Positions 1 through 8,807 of a stretch of DNA of 38,091 nucleotides are shown piece after piece. The notes beneath the pieces are model-generated. The model saw nothing but the letters and a program-made list of their open reading frames with translations. It was not told the origin of the DNA and did not search any database. The position numbers were made by a program, and so were the translations under genes. This DNA comes from Verrucomicrobiota bacterium (GTDB taxonomy: Bacteria > Verrucomicrobiota > Verrucomicrobiia > Limisphaerales > SIBE01): the NCBI GenBank assembly GCA_021733945.1, contig JAIPJX010000034.1, positions 1-38,091 on the forward strand, read 5' to 3'. The number at the start of each line of letters is the position of its first letter. Position 1 is the first letter of the stretch.

Positions 1-359
1 CGCGCTGCGACGGACTCCAGCCAGTCCACCAGGGAAGGTTCATGCGGGGGGTACACACTTCGTCAGATCATGGCAGTCCTCTGCTGCTTTCCAGAGCGTT
101 GGCAGGGCCAAAAGCGGCAGAGGACTGCCGCACTCCATGACGCTGCGCGAACCTGGTGGAGACCGGAGCAACCCCACGAGGAAGCAACCGCTCCCTTTGA
201 ACCTCCTCAATGCGTCTCCGGGGGGAACCTTATTCGACAACAGCGCCGCGATAGCGGGTGATTTTTCCCGCGTTTCTTTTGAAGAACTCGGGAACGCCGC
301 CGCGGTGGTTCATGACGATCAGCTTGTCGCCGGATTCCAGCCTGGGGTCCAGCGGCGGG
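1..359. other. Gap at window edge, mostly non-coding
   Basis: No convincing complete gene is visible here. The stretch holds an inverted repeat at about 71-143 and, next to the 3' end of the minus-strand peptidase gene, a short reading frame with coding-like codon use (230-382). The first 60 bases could belong to a feature cut by the window edge, but I cannot identify one. Confidence 0.5.
71..143 (-). repeat. 58-bp inverted repeat, family 1 (copy 1)
   Basis: The arms are GGCAGTCCTCTGCTGCTTT at 72-90 and AAAGCGGCAGAGGACTGCC at 111-129. They pair over 19 bases with one mismatch around a 20-base loop. The reverse complement of this copy, including the loop and a flanking GCGTCATGGAGTGC, matches the element at 37456-37528. 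Same overall length and an inverted copy point to a mobile or dispersed REP/MITE-like element. It could form a cruciform or an RNA hairpin. No transposase is nearby. Confidence 0.8.
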
Positions 360-382
360 TTAGTCCCGGGATCCGGGGACAA
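230..382 (-). CDS. Short ORF or frame-shifted remnant after the peptidase gene
   Basis: This frame overlaps the last codons of the M28 peptidase gene in the +1 frame and ends with TAA at 230-232. From a possible TTG start at 380-382 it gives about 50 residues. The part beyond the peptidase stop reads NPPLDPRLESGDKLIVMNHR and then GGVPEFFKRN, and most of its codons end in G or C, as in a real gene here. An in-frame TGA lies a few codons upstream, so it is not part of a longer open frame. It could be a small overlapping gene, a remnant of a C-terminal extension lost by frameshift, or chance. Confidence 0.25.
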   Translation of the reverse strand: MSPDPGTNPPLDPRLESGDKLIVMNHRGGVPEFFKRNAGKITRYRGAVVE

Positions 383-3300
383 TTTCCAGTTCCACCTTGT
401 TTCCCTTCCTCAACACAACGATCGTGATCTTCTCGCCAATCTTCAGCGCCTCGATCGCGTAGGTATAATCGTAGATGTTTTCGATCTTCCGTCCCGCGAG
501 CGACACTATGAGGTCGCCGCCCTTCAACCCGCCCAGATCGGCCGGGCCGCCCTTGGAGACGCCGGAAAGCTGGACGCCTTTGGCGTCGGATTCCGCATAG
601 TCAGGCACCGTGCCCAGGTAGGCGCGGAGTTTTGCGCGGCGCTGCCCTTCGGCTGGAGCGGCCTGCGCCACGTACGCGGGGGCTTCGGTCTGCCGGGAAA
701 GCGACTGGGTGACCAGCGCCATCAATTGGGCAATCCTGGCGGCACCCTCGTAGTTCAACTTGTCGGGCGTGTCCCGGGGGGTGTGATAGTCGGAGTGTGA
801 ACCGGTGAAGGCGGACAAAATGGGAACACCTTTCATGAAGAAGGAACTCGCATCGGTGGGGAGGTAGCTGTCTTCCTGGATCGCGATTGGCAATCCGACC
901 ACCGCGTTGCGTTTCTCGATCTCCGATCGCCAGATGGGAGAGGACCCAACGCCCTGCAAAATCAGTTTCTTTTCCATGCGTCCGACCATGTCCATGTTGA
1001 TGCACGCCGCTATGGCCGGATAGATGGATGCTTCGACGGAGTTCGCAGGCGGATGGGGGTTGTCCTCGGGAAGGGTGTGTCCACCAGATCCCCCACGGAA
1101 TGTCTTGACGAAGTGACTCGACCCGATCAACCCCATTTCTTCGCCCGACCATGCGGCAAAGAGGATGTCCCGTCCACCCTGCAGCCTGCCCTGTCGTTGT
1201 CGGTCCACCAGATACTGGGCGACCTCCAGCACGGCGGCGACTCCGGATGCATTGTCGTCCGCACCGAAATGAATGCCGTCCGTCTCGCCGTCCCGCGCCA
1301 GCGAAGACGGTCCGGCCCCCTTGCCCAGATGATCCATGTGGGCACCCACCACGATCGATTCGGAGGACGGTAGTTCGCCGGTCTGCAAGCGCCCGAGAAC
1401 ATTGCGGCCGGTCACCTTGACCTGGACCAGATCAATGGATGCGGATAAAACCGAATCGTCCAAAGCCACACCCATTTGTGGTTCACCGGTATCCAGGGTG
1501 TCCTGCAGCGATTTTAACGATTTGCCCGCCGCAGCCAGCCAACGTTCGGCCACTTCGTCCGTGACCGAAACAACGGGAATGCTCGCTCCGGAAAGAGAGC
1601 CGTCAAACTGGAGGGGAACCAGTTGATGAGTGACCTGGGAGTTGGGACCGCTGACCACGATCAGGCCCCGGGCACCGCGATCGCGCGCCACCATCGCCTT
1701 GAACCGGAGGCTGGAGTGCCGGTTTAAATGTTGCCGACGTTCGGGTGAACAGTTTTCGGGCAGGAACCGGAACACCAACACCCACTTGCCGGACACATCC
1801 AGATGTACAAAGGAATCATATTCCTCCTGATCCCCGTCCTTCGGTGCGGCGATCCCGTATCCCGCAAAAACAATCGGCGCGGGTTCGATGGGGCCGGTCT
1901 TGGAAAACGAAAGCGGCACCCAATCCTTTCCGGAAATCAATTCCTCCTGGTTATGCGTCAGCCGGTTGTTGTTGCCGAGCGCGACGCCGGAGGTGAATTC
2001 GAACGGCTGAAACCATCCCGCGGAATCCCCCCCGGGTATCAGCCCCAGTTGATCAAACACCGCCGCGACATAGGCCGCAGCCAGGAGTTCTCCTTCGGAA
2101 CCCGTTCGTCGACCGGCCAACTCCGGACGGCACAGATACTCCACATGACGCCGGACGTCTTCCGGCGCGAAGCCAGCCCCGGATTGTTGCAGGGAATCCG
2201 TCGCAGCCGCGACGGCGGACGACAGGTCCGGCGGTTCCGCCGGGGATTCGGGTGCCTTGTCCAATCCGAGTCGTTTGCGCGCTTCGTCGTGATTCCAGTC
2301 TCCAATAAAAATCTGGGATTGTTTGGTGGTGGTTCGGTTCGAGGTCCAGCTGAGTTTGGTTCCGTCCGGCGAAAAAACGGGAAGCCCGTCAAAGCCCGCG
2401 GTGAGGGTGACCCTGACGGGTTCGGAACGGCCGGCGGCGTCGACAAGGTAGAGTTCGAAATTGGCAAAGCCGTGGCGGTTCGTGGCGAAGATCAGGTACT
2501 GTCCGGACGGATGAAAGTAAGGCGCCCAGGACATCGCGTTGAGTTGCGTGAGGCGGCGTACATCGGTGCCGTCCAAGTTCATCGAATAGATTTCAGCCGT
2601 TGCGCCGTTTTCGGAAAAACGCCTCCAACAAAGTTTCTTTCCGTCCGGCGAAAAGAACGGTCCTCCATCGTACCCGGGCGCATCGGTCAACTGGCGCAGA
2701 TTCCCGCCTTCGGCGTCCATGATGAACAGGTCCATCATGTAAGCCGGGTCGGTTTCGAAGTGTTTGCGTTGTTCGGCATCGAGCGTTTTCTGGTACGCAT
2801 TCCGGTTCGATGCGAATGCGATCTGTTTTCCGTCCGGAGACCAGGACCCTTCGGCGTCGTACCCCTCGGTCCGGGTGATGTTCGTATAGGTCCGGGTTGT
2901 CAGATCGTAATGAAAGAGGTCGAAGTTCGGGTCGTAGTCCCAGGAATACCGGCGTTCCTGGCCCGAAGCGCGCAGCTCCAGTTCCGCCGACTGCTTCTCC
3001 CTGGCTGCAGGATCGTCCTGTGTGGAAGCGTACAGGACGGACTTTCCGTCCGGATGAATCCATGCGCATGTCGTTTTGCCGGTGCCCGGCGAGACGCGAT
3101 CGACGTCGCCGGTTTCAAAATCCAGCAGGTAGATCTGGAAGAAGGGGTTTCCGGGTTCACGCTCGCTTTGAAAGACCATCTTCGAACCGTCCGCGCTGAA
3201 GTAGCCCTCCCCCGCGCGGCGCCCTTCGAACGTGAGCTGCCGGGCCCCGCCGATCATCGTCGCTTCTTGGTGGGCCGCCGCCTGGGGATCCGACTCAACC

Positions 3301-3437
3301 AGGTCCGGAGGCGGTTGGGTTCCCTCCGGATGGTCCTGTGCGAAACCGGTCCCAGCCCCGAGCGCCATGAGCGCCAGAAGACAAAATCCGAATGTGGAAT
3401 TTATGTACGAAGGTACTCTCATTGATTCAATGCACAT
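360..3437 (-). CDS. Secreted M28-family zinc peptidase with PD40 propeller and PDZ domain
   Basis: Predicted exported metallopeptidase of about 1025 aa. Residues 1-33 form a signal peptide with core FGFCLLALMALGAG. About 65-375 are TolB/PD40-type propeller repeats with several SADG/SPDG turns. A PA-like segment (VFAGYGIAAP) precedes the M28 catalytic domain. Its expected two-zinc ligands are visible: H700 (GAHMDH), D727 (GADDN), E767 with E766 as general base (SGEEMG), D816 (NMDMVG) and H885 (SDYHT). Residues about 935-1025 are a PDZ domain. M28 enzymes are aminopeptidases or carboxypeptidases; this layout suggests degradation of peptides outside the cytoplasm. I chose the start at 3437 because AAAAGG lies 6 bases upstream; ATG at 3422 is an alternative. 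The open frame continues to 3761, but that extension lacks protein character. The gene is divergent from the sensor kinase. Substrate unknown. Confidence 0.92.
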   Translation of the reverse strand: MCIESMRVPSYINSTFGFCLLALMALGAGTGFAQDHPEGTQPPPDLVESDPQAAAHQEATMIGGARQLTFEGRRAGEGYFSADGSKMVFQSEREPGNPFFQIYLLDFETGDVDRVSPGTGKTTCAWIHPDGKSVLYASTQDDPAAREKQSAELELRASGQERRYSWDYDPNFDLFHYDLTTRTYTNITRTEGYDAEGSWSPDGKQIAFASNRNAYQKTLDAEQRKHFETDPAYMMDLFIMDAEGGNLRQLTDAPGYDGGPFFSPDGKKLCWRRFSENGATAEIYSMNLDGTDVRRLTQLNAMSWAPYFHPSGQYLIFATNRHGFANFELYLVDAAGRSEPVRVTLTAGFDGLPVFSPDGTKLSWTSNRTTTKQSQIFIGDWNHDEARKRLGLDKAPESPAEPPDLSSAVAAATDSLQQSGAGFAPEDVRRHVEYLCRPELAGRRTGSEGELLAAAYVAAVFDQLGLIPGGDSAGWFQPFEFTSGVALGNNNRLTHNQEELISGKDWVPLSFSKTGPIEPAPIVFAGYGIAAPKDGDQEEYDSFVHLDVSGKWVLVFRFLPENCSPERRQHLNRHSSLRFKAMVARDRGARGLIVVSGPNSQVTHQLVPLQFDGSLSGASIPVVSVTDEVAERWLAAAGKSLKSLQDTLDTGEPQMGVALDDSVLSASIDLVQVKVTGRNVLGRLQTGELPSSESIVVGAHMDHLGKGAGPSSLARDGETDGIHFGADDNASGVAAVLEVAQYLVDRQRQGRLQGGRDILFAAWSGEEMGLIGSSHFVKTFRGGSGGHTLPEDNPHPPANSVEASIYPAIAACINMDMVGRMEKKLILQGVGSSPIWRSEIEKRNAVVGLPIAIQEDSYLPTDASSFFMKGVPILSAFTGSHSDYHTPRDTPDKLNYEGAARIAQLMALVTQSLSRQTEAPAYVAQAAPAEGQRRAKLRAYLGTVPDYAESDAKGVQLSGVSKGGPADLGGLKGGDLIVSLAGRKIENIYDYTYAIEALKIGEKITIVVLRKGNKVELEIVPGSRD

Positions 3438-3766
3438 GATCAGCCTTTTCAGTAGCACCGGATCGGCGCCCTGCCAACTACGAAGCTTTTCTTTTCTGAA
3501 AACCCGAAGTGTTCCGCCGCACAGCCGTTGCCCATCGACCAGGGCTTGCGCCTGGTCGGACTTCCTCCACGCATCCTCCATTCGCGTCACCCTCAACCTG
3601 GTGCGCGACAGTCGGATTTGCGTGGATTGCTTTTTTTTGACGGCAGTGATTGAATCGCGGGACCGGGCGTGAGGCGTGCGCCCGGAATCCCGGACGGCGG
3701 CCGGTGAACACGAAACGAATGAGGGGCACCTGACGGATCCACGCGATCGGCAAGATCGCATTCAAC
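3438..3766. promoter_or_regulatory. Divergent intergenic region
   Basis: This 329-base gap separates the minus-strand peptidase from the plus-strand kinase and must carry at least one promoter for each unless they are transcribed from farther away. It contains an eight-T run near 3630. I see no confident -35/-10 pair and no clear operator. The peptidase frame stays open across it, but the translated extension is rich in Arg, Ser and Cys with no hydrophobic or domain-like pattern, so I treat it as non-coding. Confidence 0.45.
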
Positions 3767-6700
3767 GTGAGACATACTCTGCAACCAAAGCATCGAATTC
3801 CTGGAGACCAGGGGTCGCTGTCAGGCTGGATCCGGCTTCTGGGACTGGTGTTGTCCCTGACCGGCGGGGTGATGGCGGCGCAAACGGAAATGGGAACCGG
3901 CATTGTTCACCCGGTGGATGGTTCGGTTGTTCGGGATTGGCTTGTTCTTGGTCCTTTTCCTTCGAGAGAGATGGAAACCGATTTTCTTGCCGACGCAGGA
4001 GGGGAAACAATGGTGAGGCCCAACGAAGGGGATCGTGTGACGACGAGCAGTGGGAGTCAGTTGACCTGGACCCGTCACCGCTCGGAAAGTGACATGGTGA
4101 ATCTTGAGGATGCCCTCGGAGTTCAGGAGTTGTCGGTGGCTTACGTCTACTGCGAGTTGGAGTCGGAACGTTCCATGGAAACCGATGTTCGCGCTTATTC
4201 ATACGAGCAGGGAGTTTTGTGGTTGAATGGGAAAAGGGTTGGGTCCACGGCAAACACCATTGGGGTGGAGGTCGAAATCCCGCCGACTCTGCCGATCCAA
4301 CTTAATCCGGGAAAAAATGCATGTTTGCTGAAACTTCAGGTGCAAAACGGATTGTGGACGTTCCTGTTTCAGCCTTTGCCTTCCGAGCGGGCGGTGTTTG
4401 ACCTCAAGGTTTTCGAGCTCTCGGGAGATCCGGTTCCGGACGCTCTCGTTCAATTCTACGACGGGGGAGAGTTGGTCGGGAGGATAAAGACGGGCGATTC
4501 CGGCGGAGCCCGGGTTCGGCTGTATCCTTCGGCTGGAGTTTACGACCTGCGCATCACATCCGGAGGAAAGGGGACATGGTTGTTCGATGTCGCGGTTGAA
4601 GCGGGTGGACGCAGGGAAATCGAGGCGAAACTGATGAACGCCGATTCTGTTTCGGGGCGAGTTCTTGCGATTGATCGTTCTCCCCAGTGTGGAATCGTGG
4701 TTCAAGCGATTTCCACGACGGATCGGCCCAGATCTCTCAAGACCGACAAAAGCAACGAACCAGGCAGGAGGACACGAATCAAAAGCCTGGTTCCACAGTC
4801 AGCGTATTCGGAGACCGTCCTGACGGATACCAACGGCAATTTTCGCCTCTTGAACCTGCGACCCGGCACTTATCAGCTTCGGTGTCATGGAGCCGATGGG
4901 TTTGTTCATCCAACATCCACCCAGGGAACAAACACTCTGGATTCGGGTGAGATTACAGTCGAGCCAGGCCGTTCGTTGGAGGGAGTGGAATTCGTTTTAT
5001 CCGAAGTCAAAAAAGGTGTTTGGAAAAGCTACTCGATCATTGAAGGGTTGAGCGAAGTTCAACCCACGACGCTTCATCGAACCTCGGATGGTCTGCTTTG
5101 GGTCGGAACGGATCAATCCTTCGTCTATGCCTTCGACGGAATGGAATTCAGGAAAATGGCTTCATCGCCTGAGGTTCAGGCCAATGAAATTGTGGACCTG
5201 GAAGGCGGATCCGATGGAACGATCTGGATTGGAACTTCAGCAGGTGTCTGTCGACATTTCGGAGGGCGGACGCATGGGGTGGTGTTGGACGAAACCGTGG
5301 CTCGGAAGAGCGTGAACCATGTTTTGGTGGATCCCGACGGAACCGTTTGGTTCGGGACGGATTCGGGATTATTCACGCACGATGCCCGCGATTCCCTCTC
5401 GTTATCCGCAGTGAGTGGTTCGCCCGGAGACCTGGTCAATTCCCTATTGCGGGCGCGGGACGGTGTCTTGTGGATGGGAACCCTCCGAGGTTTGGTGCGG
5501 TTCGATGGAGAGCGTTTCACACAGGTGCAACCCTTCGCCGGATTCTGCGTTCGCGGCATCAAACGCCTCCACCAGGCTCGTGACGGTGCCATCTGGTTTG
5601 CGGCGGCGGAGGGTGGTGGGGTTTTCCGATACGATGGCAAGGCATTTGCGCGGCTCGGTGTCGAAGATGGCCTGCTGGACGATCAGGTTTACGATATTGC
5701 CGAGACATCGGATGGAGCTCTGTGGTTCGCGACCGGTTGGGGGCTCTCGAAATTCAACGGAACAACCGTTGTGAATTATCAGGAGAAGGATGGATTAAGC
5801 AATCGCTGGGTAAGAGACCTTCAGGTCGATTCGGACGATGTGATTTGGTGCGCCAACGGATGGGGTGTGTCTCGATTTGATACGAGAAGCTTCACCGGGT
5901 TCACCCAACGAGACGGCCTGAGGGATCGTTCAGGGAACACGGCGGGTGTGTTCGCCATTGAACCGGGGGCGGGCGGAAGCTTTTGGATCGGCACGCAATG
6001 GGCCGGCGTGTTTCGAACCGATGGCGGCAAGTTGCAAGCGATCCATGGCGTCGGTGAGGAGTCTTATGTGCGCCAAATTCTGCAGACTGCCGATGATACG
6101 CTGTGGATGGGCACGGACTGGGGTGTTTTGAAACGGGAGCATGGGCAAACGGTCCGGGTGCTGGATCGGAAATGGGTGATCGCCCTGTGCAGCGACGATG
6201 CGGGAAATCTTTGGTTTGGTCATGGTTGGAACGGCGGGGGTGTGTCCCGGTATAATCCAAAGACGGGTGAAGAGACGGTGTTCTCCGAGGCGGAGGGTCT
6301 TCCGGATAACCATGTCTGGGCTTTGGCACCGGGTTTGGACGGCGGGGTTTGGATTGGCACGGGTGCCGGATTGGCCAGATTCCGGGAGGGTGGAATTGAG
6401 GATTTTCAAGAAAAGCTCGGGATTCCAGCGGGGCCGGTGTTTAACCTTCGGCGTGACGAAGACGACGCGCTTTGGATTGGCGTTCGCAACGCGTTGCATC
6501 GATGGAAGGAAGGCGAGCGCATTTCCGTGACGACCACCAACGGGATGCCTGAGGATCAGGTCTGGTGCAGCGCCCGTACTTCTGACGGGAAGATATGGAT
6601 TGGGACCGAACGTCACGGGTTGCTGGGATACGACGGGAGGGCGATGACGGTGCTCGACAAGCGGGATGGATTGGAAGGGAACACTGTGTTGAGCGTGCGG

Positions 6701-7819
6701 GCGAATGCGGACGACTCGCTTTGGGTCGGATTCCTGGACGGAGGGCTCACTCGATACCGGCCATCCTCGGTCCGACCCTCCGTGCGGATCCGCAGCGTTC
6801 GGTTGGAAGATCAGACTCTCACGGACTTTTCGAAGATACCGTCCGTGCAGACCGGTCACCGCGTTACCTTTCAGTTTGAGGAGATCGATCAAAAGACATA
6901 TCCGGAAAAGCGGCAGTTCTGGTATCGGCTGCTGAACCAATCCGGTGAAATCGTGTTTTCCTCCGTGGTCAGGGATCGGCGATTTGATTGGACGCCACAA
7001 AAGCGCGGGACCTACAGCTTCGAAGTCCAGTCGATCGACCGGGATCTCAATTACTCCGAGCCCGCCCGGGTGATGATGCAGGTGACGGTTCCCTGGCATG
7101 CCAACGCCTGGATTCTGACACCCAGTGTTCTTGCATTTGGCGGGCTGGTCGTCTGGGCCTTCGTAGCCCGGGCGCTGTATCAGCGCAAAAGCCGGGAGGC
7201 GGCCGTTTTGCGGGAACGGGTCCGCATCTCCCGGGATCTGCATGACCATCTGGGCGCAGGGTTGACGCACCTGGCGATGGTTGGCGACCTGGTGCGCAGG
7301 CAGGCCGCTCAACCGGGTGCTGTTGAAATGCTCGCCGGTCGCCTGACGGTGTCCGCCCGCGAACTGACACGAACGATGGGCGAAATCATCTGGGCGACCG
7401 ATCCGGACAAGGACACCCTGCGAAGTTTTGTGTTGTTCATCGGTGGTTATGCCGAACGGTACTTTGCGGAGAGCGCCCTGCGGCTGCGTTTTGAGGTTCC
7501 GGACGAGATTCCGGATGTGGCCCTCCCAACGGAACACCGCAGCACCCTGCTCACGGTGACCAAGGAAGCGCTGAATAATGTGGCGAAACACGCGAATGCT
7601 TCCGAACTTCGAATCACGTTGGAAGTGTCGGGTCGGGAATTACACCTCGGCATCGAGGATGACGGCGAGGGCTTTTTGATGAGCCAGGTGGCGGCTGAGT
7701 GTCACGGGCTGATAAACATGCGACAGCGGCTGCGTGATTTGGGCGGAGACCTGCGAATCGAGAGCGCCAAGGGGCAGGGAACGAAAGTTCATGCCCGATT
7801 GCAGTTTCCCGAAAAATAG
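3767..7819 (+). CDS. Sensor histidine kinase with periplasmic double propeller, Y_Y_Y domain and NarL-type kinase core
   Basis: The 1350-aa protein starts with a signal sequence (WIRLLGLVLSLTGGVMA). An N-terminal module begins with DWLVLGPFPS, a motif I associate with beta-rich secreted proteins of this phylum. Residues about 210-410 contain carboxypeptidase-regulatory-like beta modules. About 440-1000 carry some 14 two-component regulator propeller repeats (LWVGT, IWIGT, LWFAT), enough for two seven-bladed propellers. About 1033-1110 is a Y_Y_Y domain, then a membrane span at about 1114-1138. The cytoplasmic part is HisKA_3 with phospho-acceptor H1159 (RDLHDHLG), followed by a HATPase domain with N box (KEALNNVAKHA) and G boxes (DDGEGF, GLINMRQR, GQGT). 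It should sense an extracytoplasmic ligand and phosphorylate the response regulator at 8015. The start is GTG without a clear ribosome-binding site, so the exact start is uncertain. Confidence 0.93.
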   Translation: MRHTLQPKHRIPGDQGSLSGWIRLLGLVLSLTGGVMAAQTEMGTGIVHPVDGSVVRDWLVLGPFPSREMETDFLADAGGETMVRPNEGDRVTTSSGSQLTWTRHRSESDMVNLEDALGVQELSVAYVYCELESERSMETDVRAYSYEQGVLWLNGKRVGSTANTIGVEVEIPPTLPIQLNPGKNACLLKLQVQNGLWTFLFQPLPSERAVFDLKVFELSGDPVPDALVQFYDGGELVGRIKTGDSGGARVRLYPSAGVYDLRITSGGKGTWLFDVAVEAGGRREIEAKLMNADSVSGRVLAIDRSPQCGIVVQAISTTDRPRSLKTDKSNEPGRRTRIKSLVPQSAYSETVLTDTNGNFRLLNLRPGTYQLRCHGADGFVHPTSTQGTNTLDSGEITVEPGRSLEGVEFVLSEVKKGVWKSYSIIEGLSEVQPTTLHRTSDGLLWVGTDQSFVYAFDGMEFRKMASSPEVQANEIVDLEGGSDGTIWIGTSAGVCRHFGGRTHGVVLDETVARKSVNHVLVDPDGTVWFGTDSGLFTHDARDSLSLSAVSGSPGDLVNSLLRARDGVLWMGTLRGLVRFDGERFTQVQPFAGFCVRGIKRLHQARDGAIWFAAAEGGGVFRYDGKAFARLGVEDGLLDDQVYDIAETSDGALWFATGWGLSKFNGTTVVNYQEKDGLSNRWVRDLQVDSDDVIWCANGWGVSRFDTRSFTGFTQRDGLRDRSGNTAGVFAIEPGAGGSFWIGTQWAGVFRTDGGKLQAIHGVGEESYVRQILQTADDTLWMGTDWGVLKREHGQTVRVLDRKWVIALCSDDAGNLWFGHGWNGGGVSRYNPKTGEETVFSEAEGLPDNHVWALAPGLDGGVWIGTGAGLARFREGGIEDFQEKLGIPAGPVFNLRRDEDDALWIGVRNALHRWKEGERISVTTTNGMPEDQVWCSARTSDGKIWIGTERHGLLGYDGRAMTVLDKRDGLEGNTVLSVRANADDSLWVGFLDGGLTRYRPSSVRPSVRIRSVRLEDQTLTDFSKIPSVQTGHRVTFQFEEIDQKTYPEKRQFWYRLLNQSGEIVFSSVVRDRRFDWTPQKRGTYSFEVQSIDRDLNYSEPARVMMQVTVPWHANAWILTPSVLAFGGLVVWAFVARALYQRKSREAAVLRERVRISRDLHDHLGAGLTHLAMVGDLVRRQAAQPGAVEMLAGRLTVSARELTRTMGEIIWATDPDKDTLRSFVLFIGGYAERYFAESALRLRFEVPDEIPDVALPTEHRSTLLTVTKEALNNVAKHANASELRITLEVSGRELHLGIEDDGEGFLMSQVAAECHGLINMRQRLRDLGGDLRIESAKGQGTKVHARLQFPEK

Positions 7820-7929
7820 AAGGGAAAACGGCAGTGGTTCCCGCCAGGAGGACTGGGAGAGCCCACAGAAGGGAAACCAAATCCGAACCTCCGATCCGCG
7901 ACACGAGTTGAGCTTTCAAAAAGGAGAAC

Positions 7930-7962
7930 CTGTCAATCTGACAGTCGCATGGATATGCGACT
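7930..7962 (+). promoter_or_regulatory. Two overlapping perfect hairpins between kinase and regulator genes
   Basis: CTGTCA (7930-7935) pairs with TGACAG (7939-7944) around ATC. AGTCGCAT (7943-7950) pairs perfectly with ATGCGACT (7955-7962) around GGAT. The two hairpins share 7943-7944, so they are mutually exclusive as RNA folds. No T run follows, so this is not a standard intrinsic terminator. Possible roles are an operator for a dimeric regulator, a processing site or a translation-control element in the 5' leader of the regulator gene. The perfect pairing is seen; the function is inferred. Confidence 0.4.
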
Positions 7963-8014
7963 TGTGAAGTGCGTCAGTTCTATGGTGGAATAGCCGACCG
8001 TAAGCAATTGAATC

Positions 8015-8671
8015 ATGGCAATCCGAGTGGCTTTAGTGGAGGACGACGAACGTGTGCGGGGCAGTCTCGCGATGCTCGTGGGAGGTTCTCCCGGATTTGA
8101 TCTGATTGGCAGCTATTCAGATGCGGAATCCGCCCTGGAAAGTCTTCCCAAGACCACGCCCGACGTTGTGCTCATGGATGTTCAGCTTCCGAAGCTGTCG
8201 GGCATCGAGTGCGTGCGGAAGCTCAAACCGCAGTCACCCCGCACGCAGATCATCATCCTTACCGTGTACCTGGATGAAGAATGCGTCTTTGATGCCCTCC
8301 GGGCGGGTGCGGTGGGTTTTCTCAGAAAGGACACGCCGCCGGCGGAGATTCTGGAGGCGATCCGAGATGCGCACCAGGGAGGTTCGCCGATGTCCAGTGG
8401 TATTGCCCGGATGGTGGTGGCGCACTTTCATTCGAGCGGTTCAAAAACACCTTCCGTGGCATCGGTTCCACCGGTCCATCTCTCGCCTCGCGAGCAGGAA
8501 ATTCTGCAATTGTTGGTCAAGGGGTATCGTTACAAAGAGGTGGCTGAACATTTCTCGTGCAGCATCAACACGGTGAGGGAACACTTGCGGCGCATCTACG
8601 AAAAATTGCAGGTAACGACCTCGCGCGAAGCGGTGGCCTACTATCTGCAGGGTGCATCCACGAGGAGCTGA
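8015..8671 (+). CDS. NarL/FixJ-family response regulator
   Basis: A 218-aa DNA-binding response regulator of normal family length. Residues 1-120 form a receiver domain with the acidic pair E9/D10/D11, phospho-acceptor D55 (VVLMDVQLP), T83 and K105 (FLRKD). Residues about 152-212 are a LuxR-type helix-turn-helix, with LSPREQEILQLL, the KEVAEHFSCS recognition region and NTVREHLRRIYEKL. It lies about 195 bases downstream of a HisKA_3 kinase, the usual partner class for NarL-type regulators, so the two very likely form one phosphorelay. Its targets are unknown; the exported-protein genes that start 137 bases downstream are the nearest candidates. The ATG has no strong ribosome-binding site. Confidence 0.95.
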   Translation: MAIRVALVEDDERVRGSLAMLVGGSPGFDLIGSYSDAESALESLPKTTPDVVLMDVQLPKLSGIECVRKLKPQSPRTQIIILTVYLDEECVFDALRAGAVGFLRKDTPPAEILEAIRDAHQGGSPMSSGIARMVVAHFHSSGSKTPSVASVPPVHLSPREQEILQLLVKGYRYKEVAEHFSCSINTVREHLRRIYEKLQVTTSREAVAYYLQGASTRS

Positions 8672-8807
8672 AAGGTCGCAAGGTCTTAAGTTTCCCATTT
8701 CCATTTCACGGATCGGAAAATCCGGTCGGCCTCTGGTTCTCCTTGTTTCCTGTGTCGCATCAAAAGACGACTACCGGATTGAGCGCGTGCTGTTCTAACG
8801 TTGACTA

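Noticed and set aside
1803-3425. Long plus-strand open frame opposite the peptidase gene (540 codons)
   Set aside because: It is antisense to a gene with clear M28 and propeller motifs. Its translation is rich in Arg and Gly and shows no domain pattern.
3438-3761. N-terminal extension of the peptidase
   Set aside because: A signal peptide and a ribosome-binding site mark the start at 3437; the extension has no protein character.
5930-7591. Long minus-strand open frame opposite the sensor kinase (553 codons)
   Set aside because: The plus strand carries propeller repeats and kinase motifs in this interval. The minus translation is a high-GC shadow.
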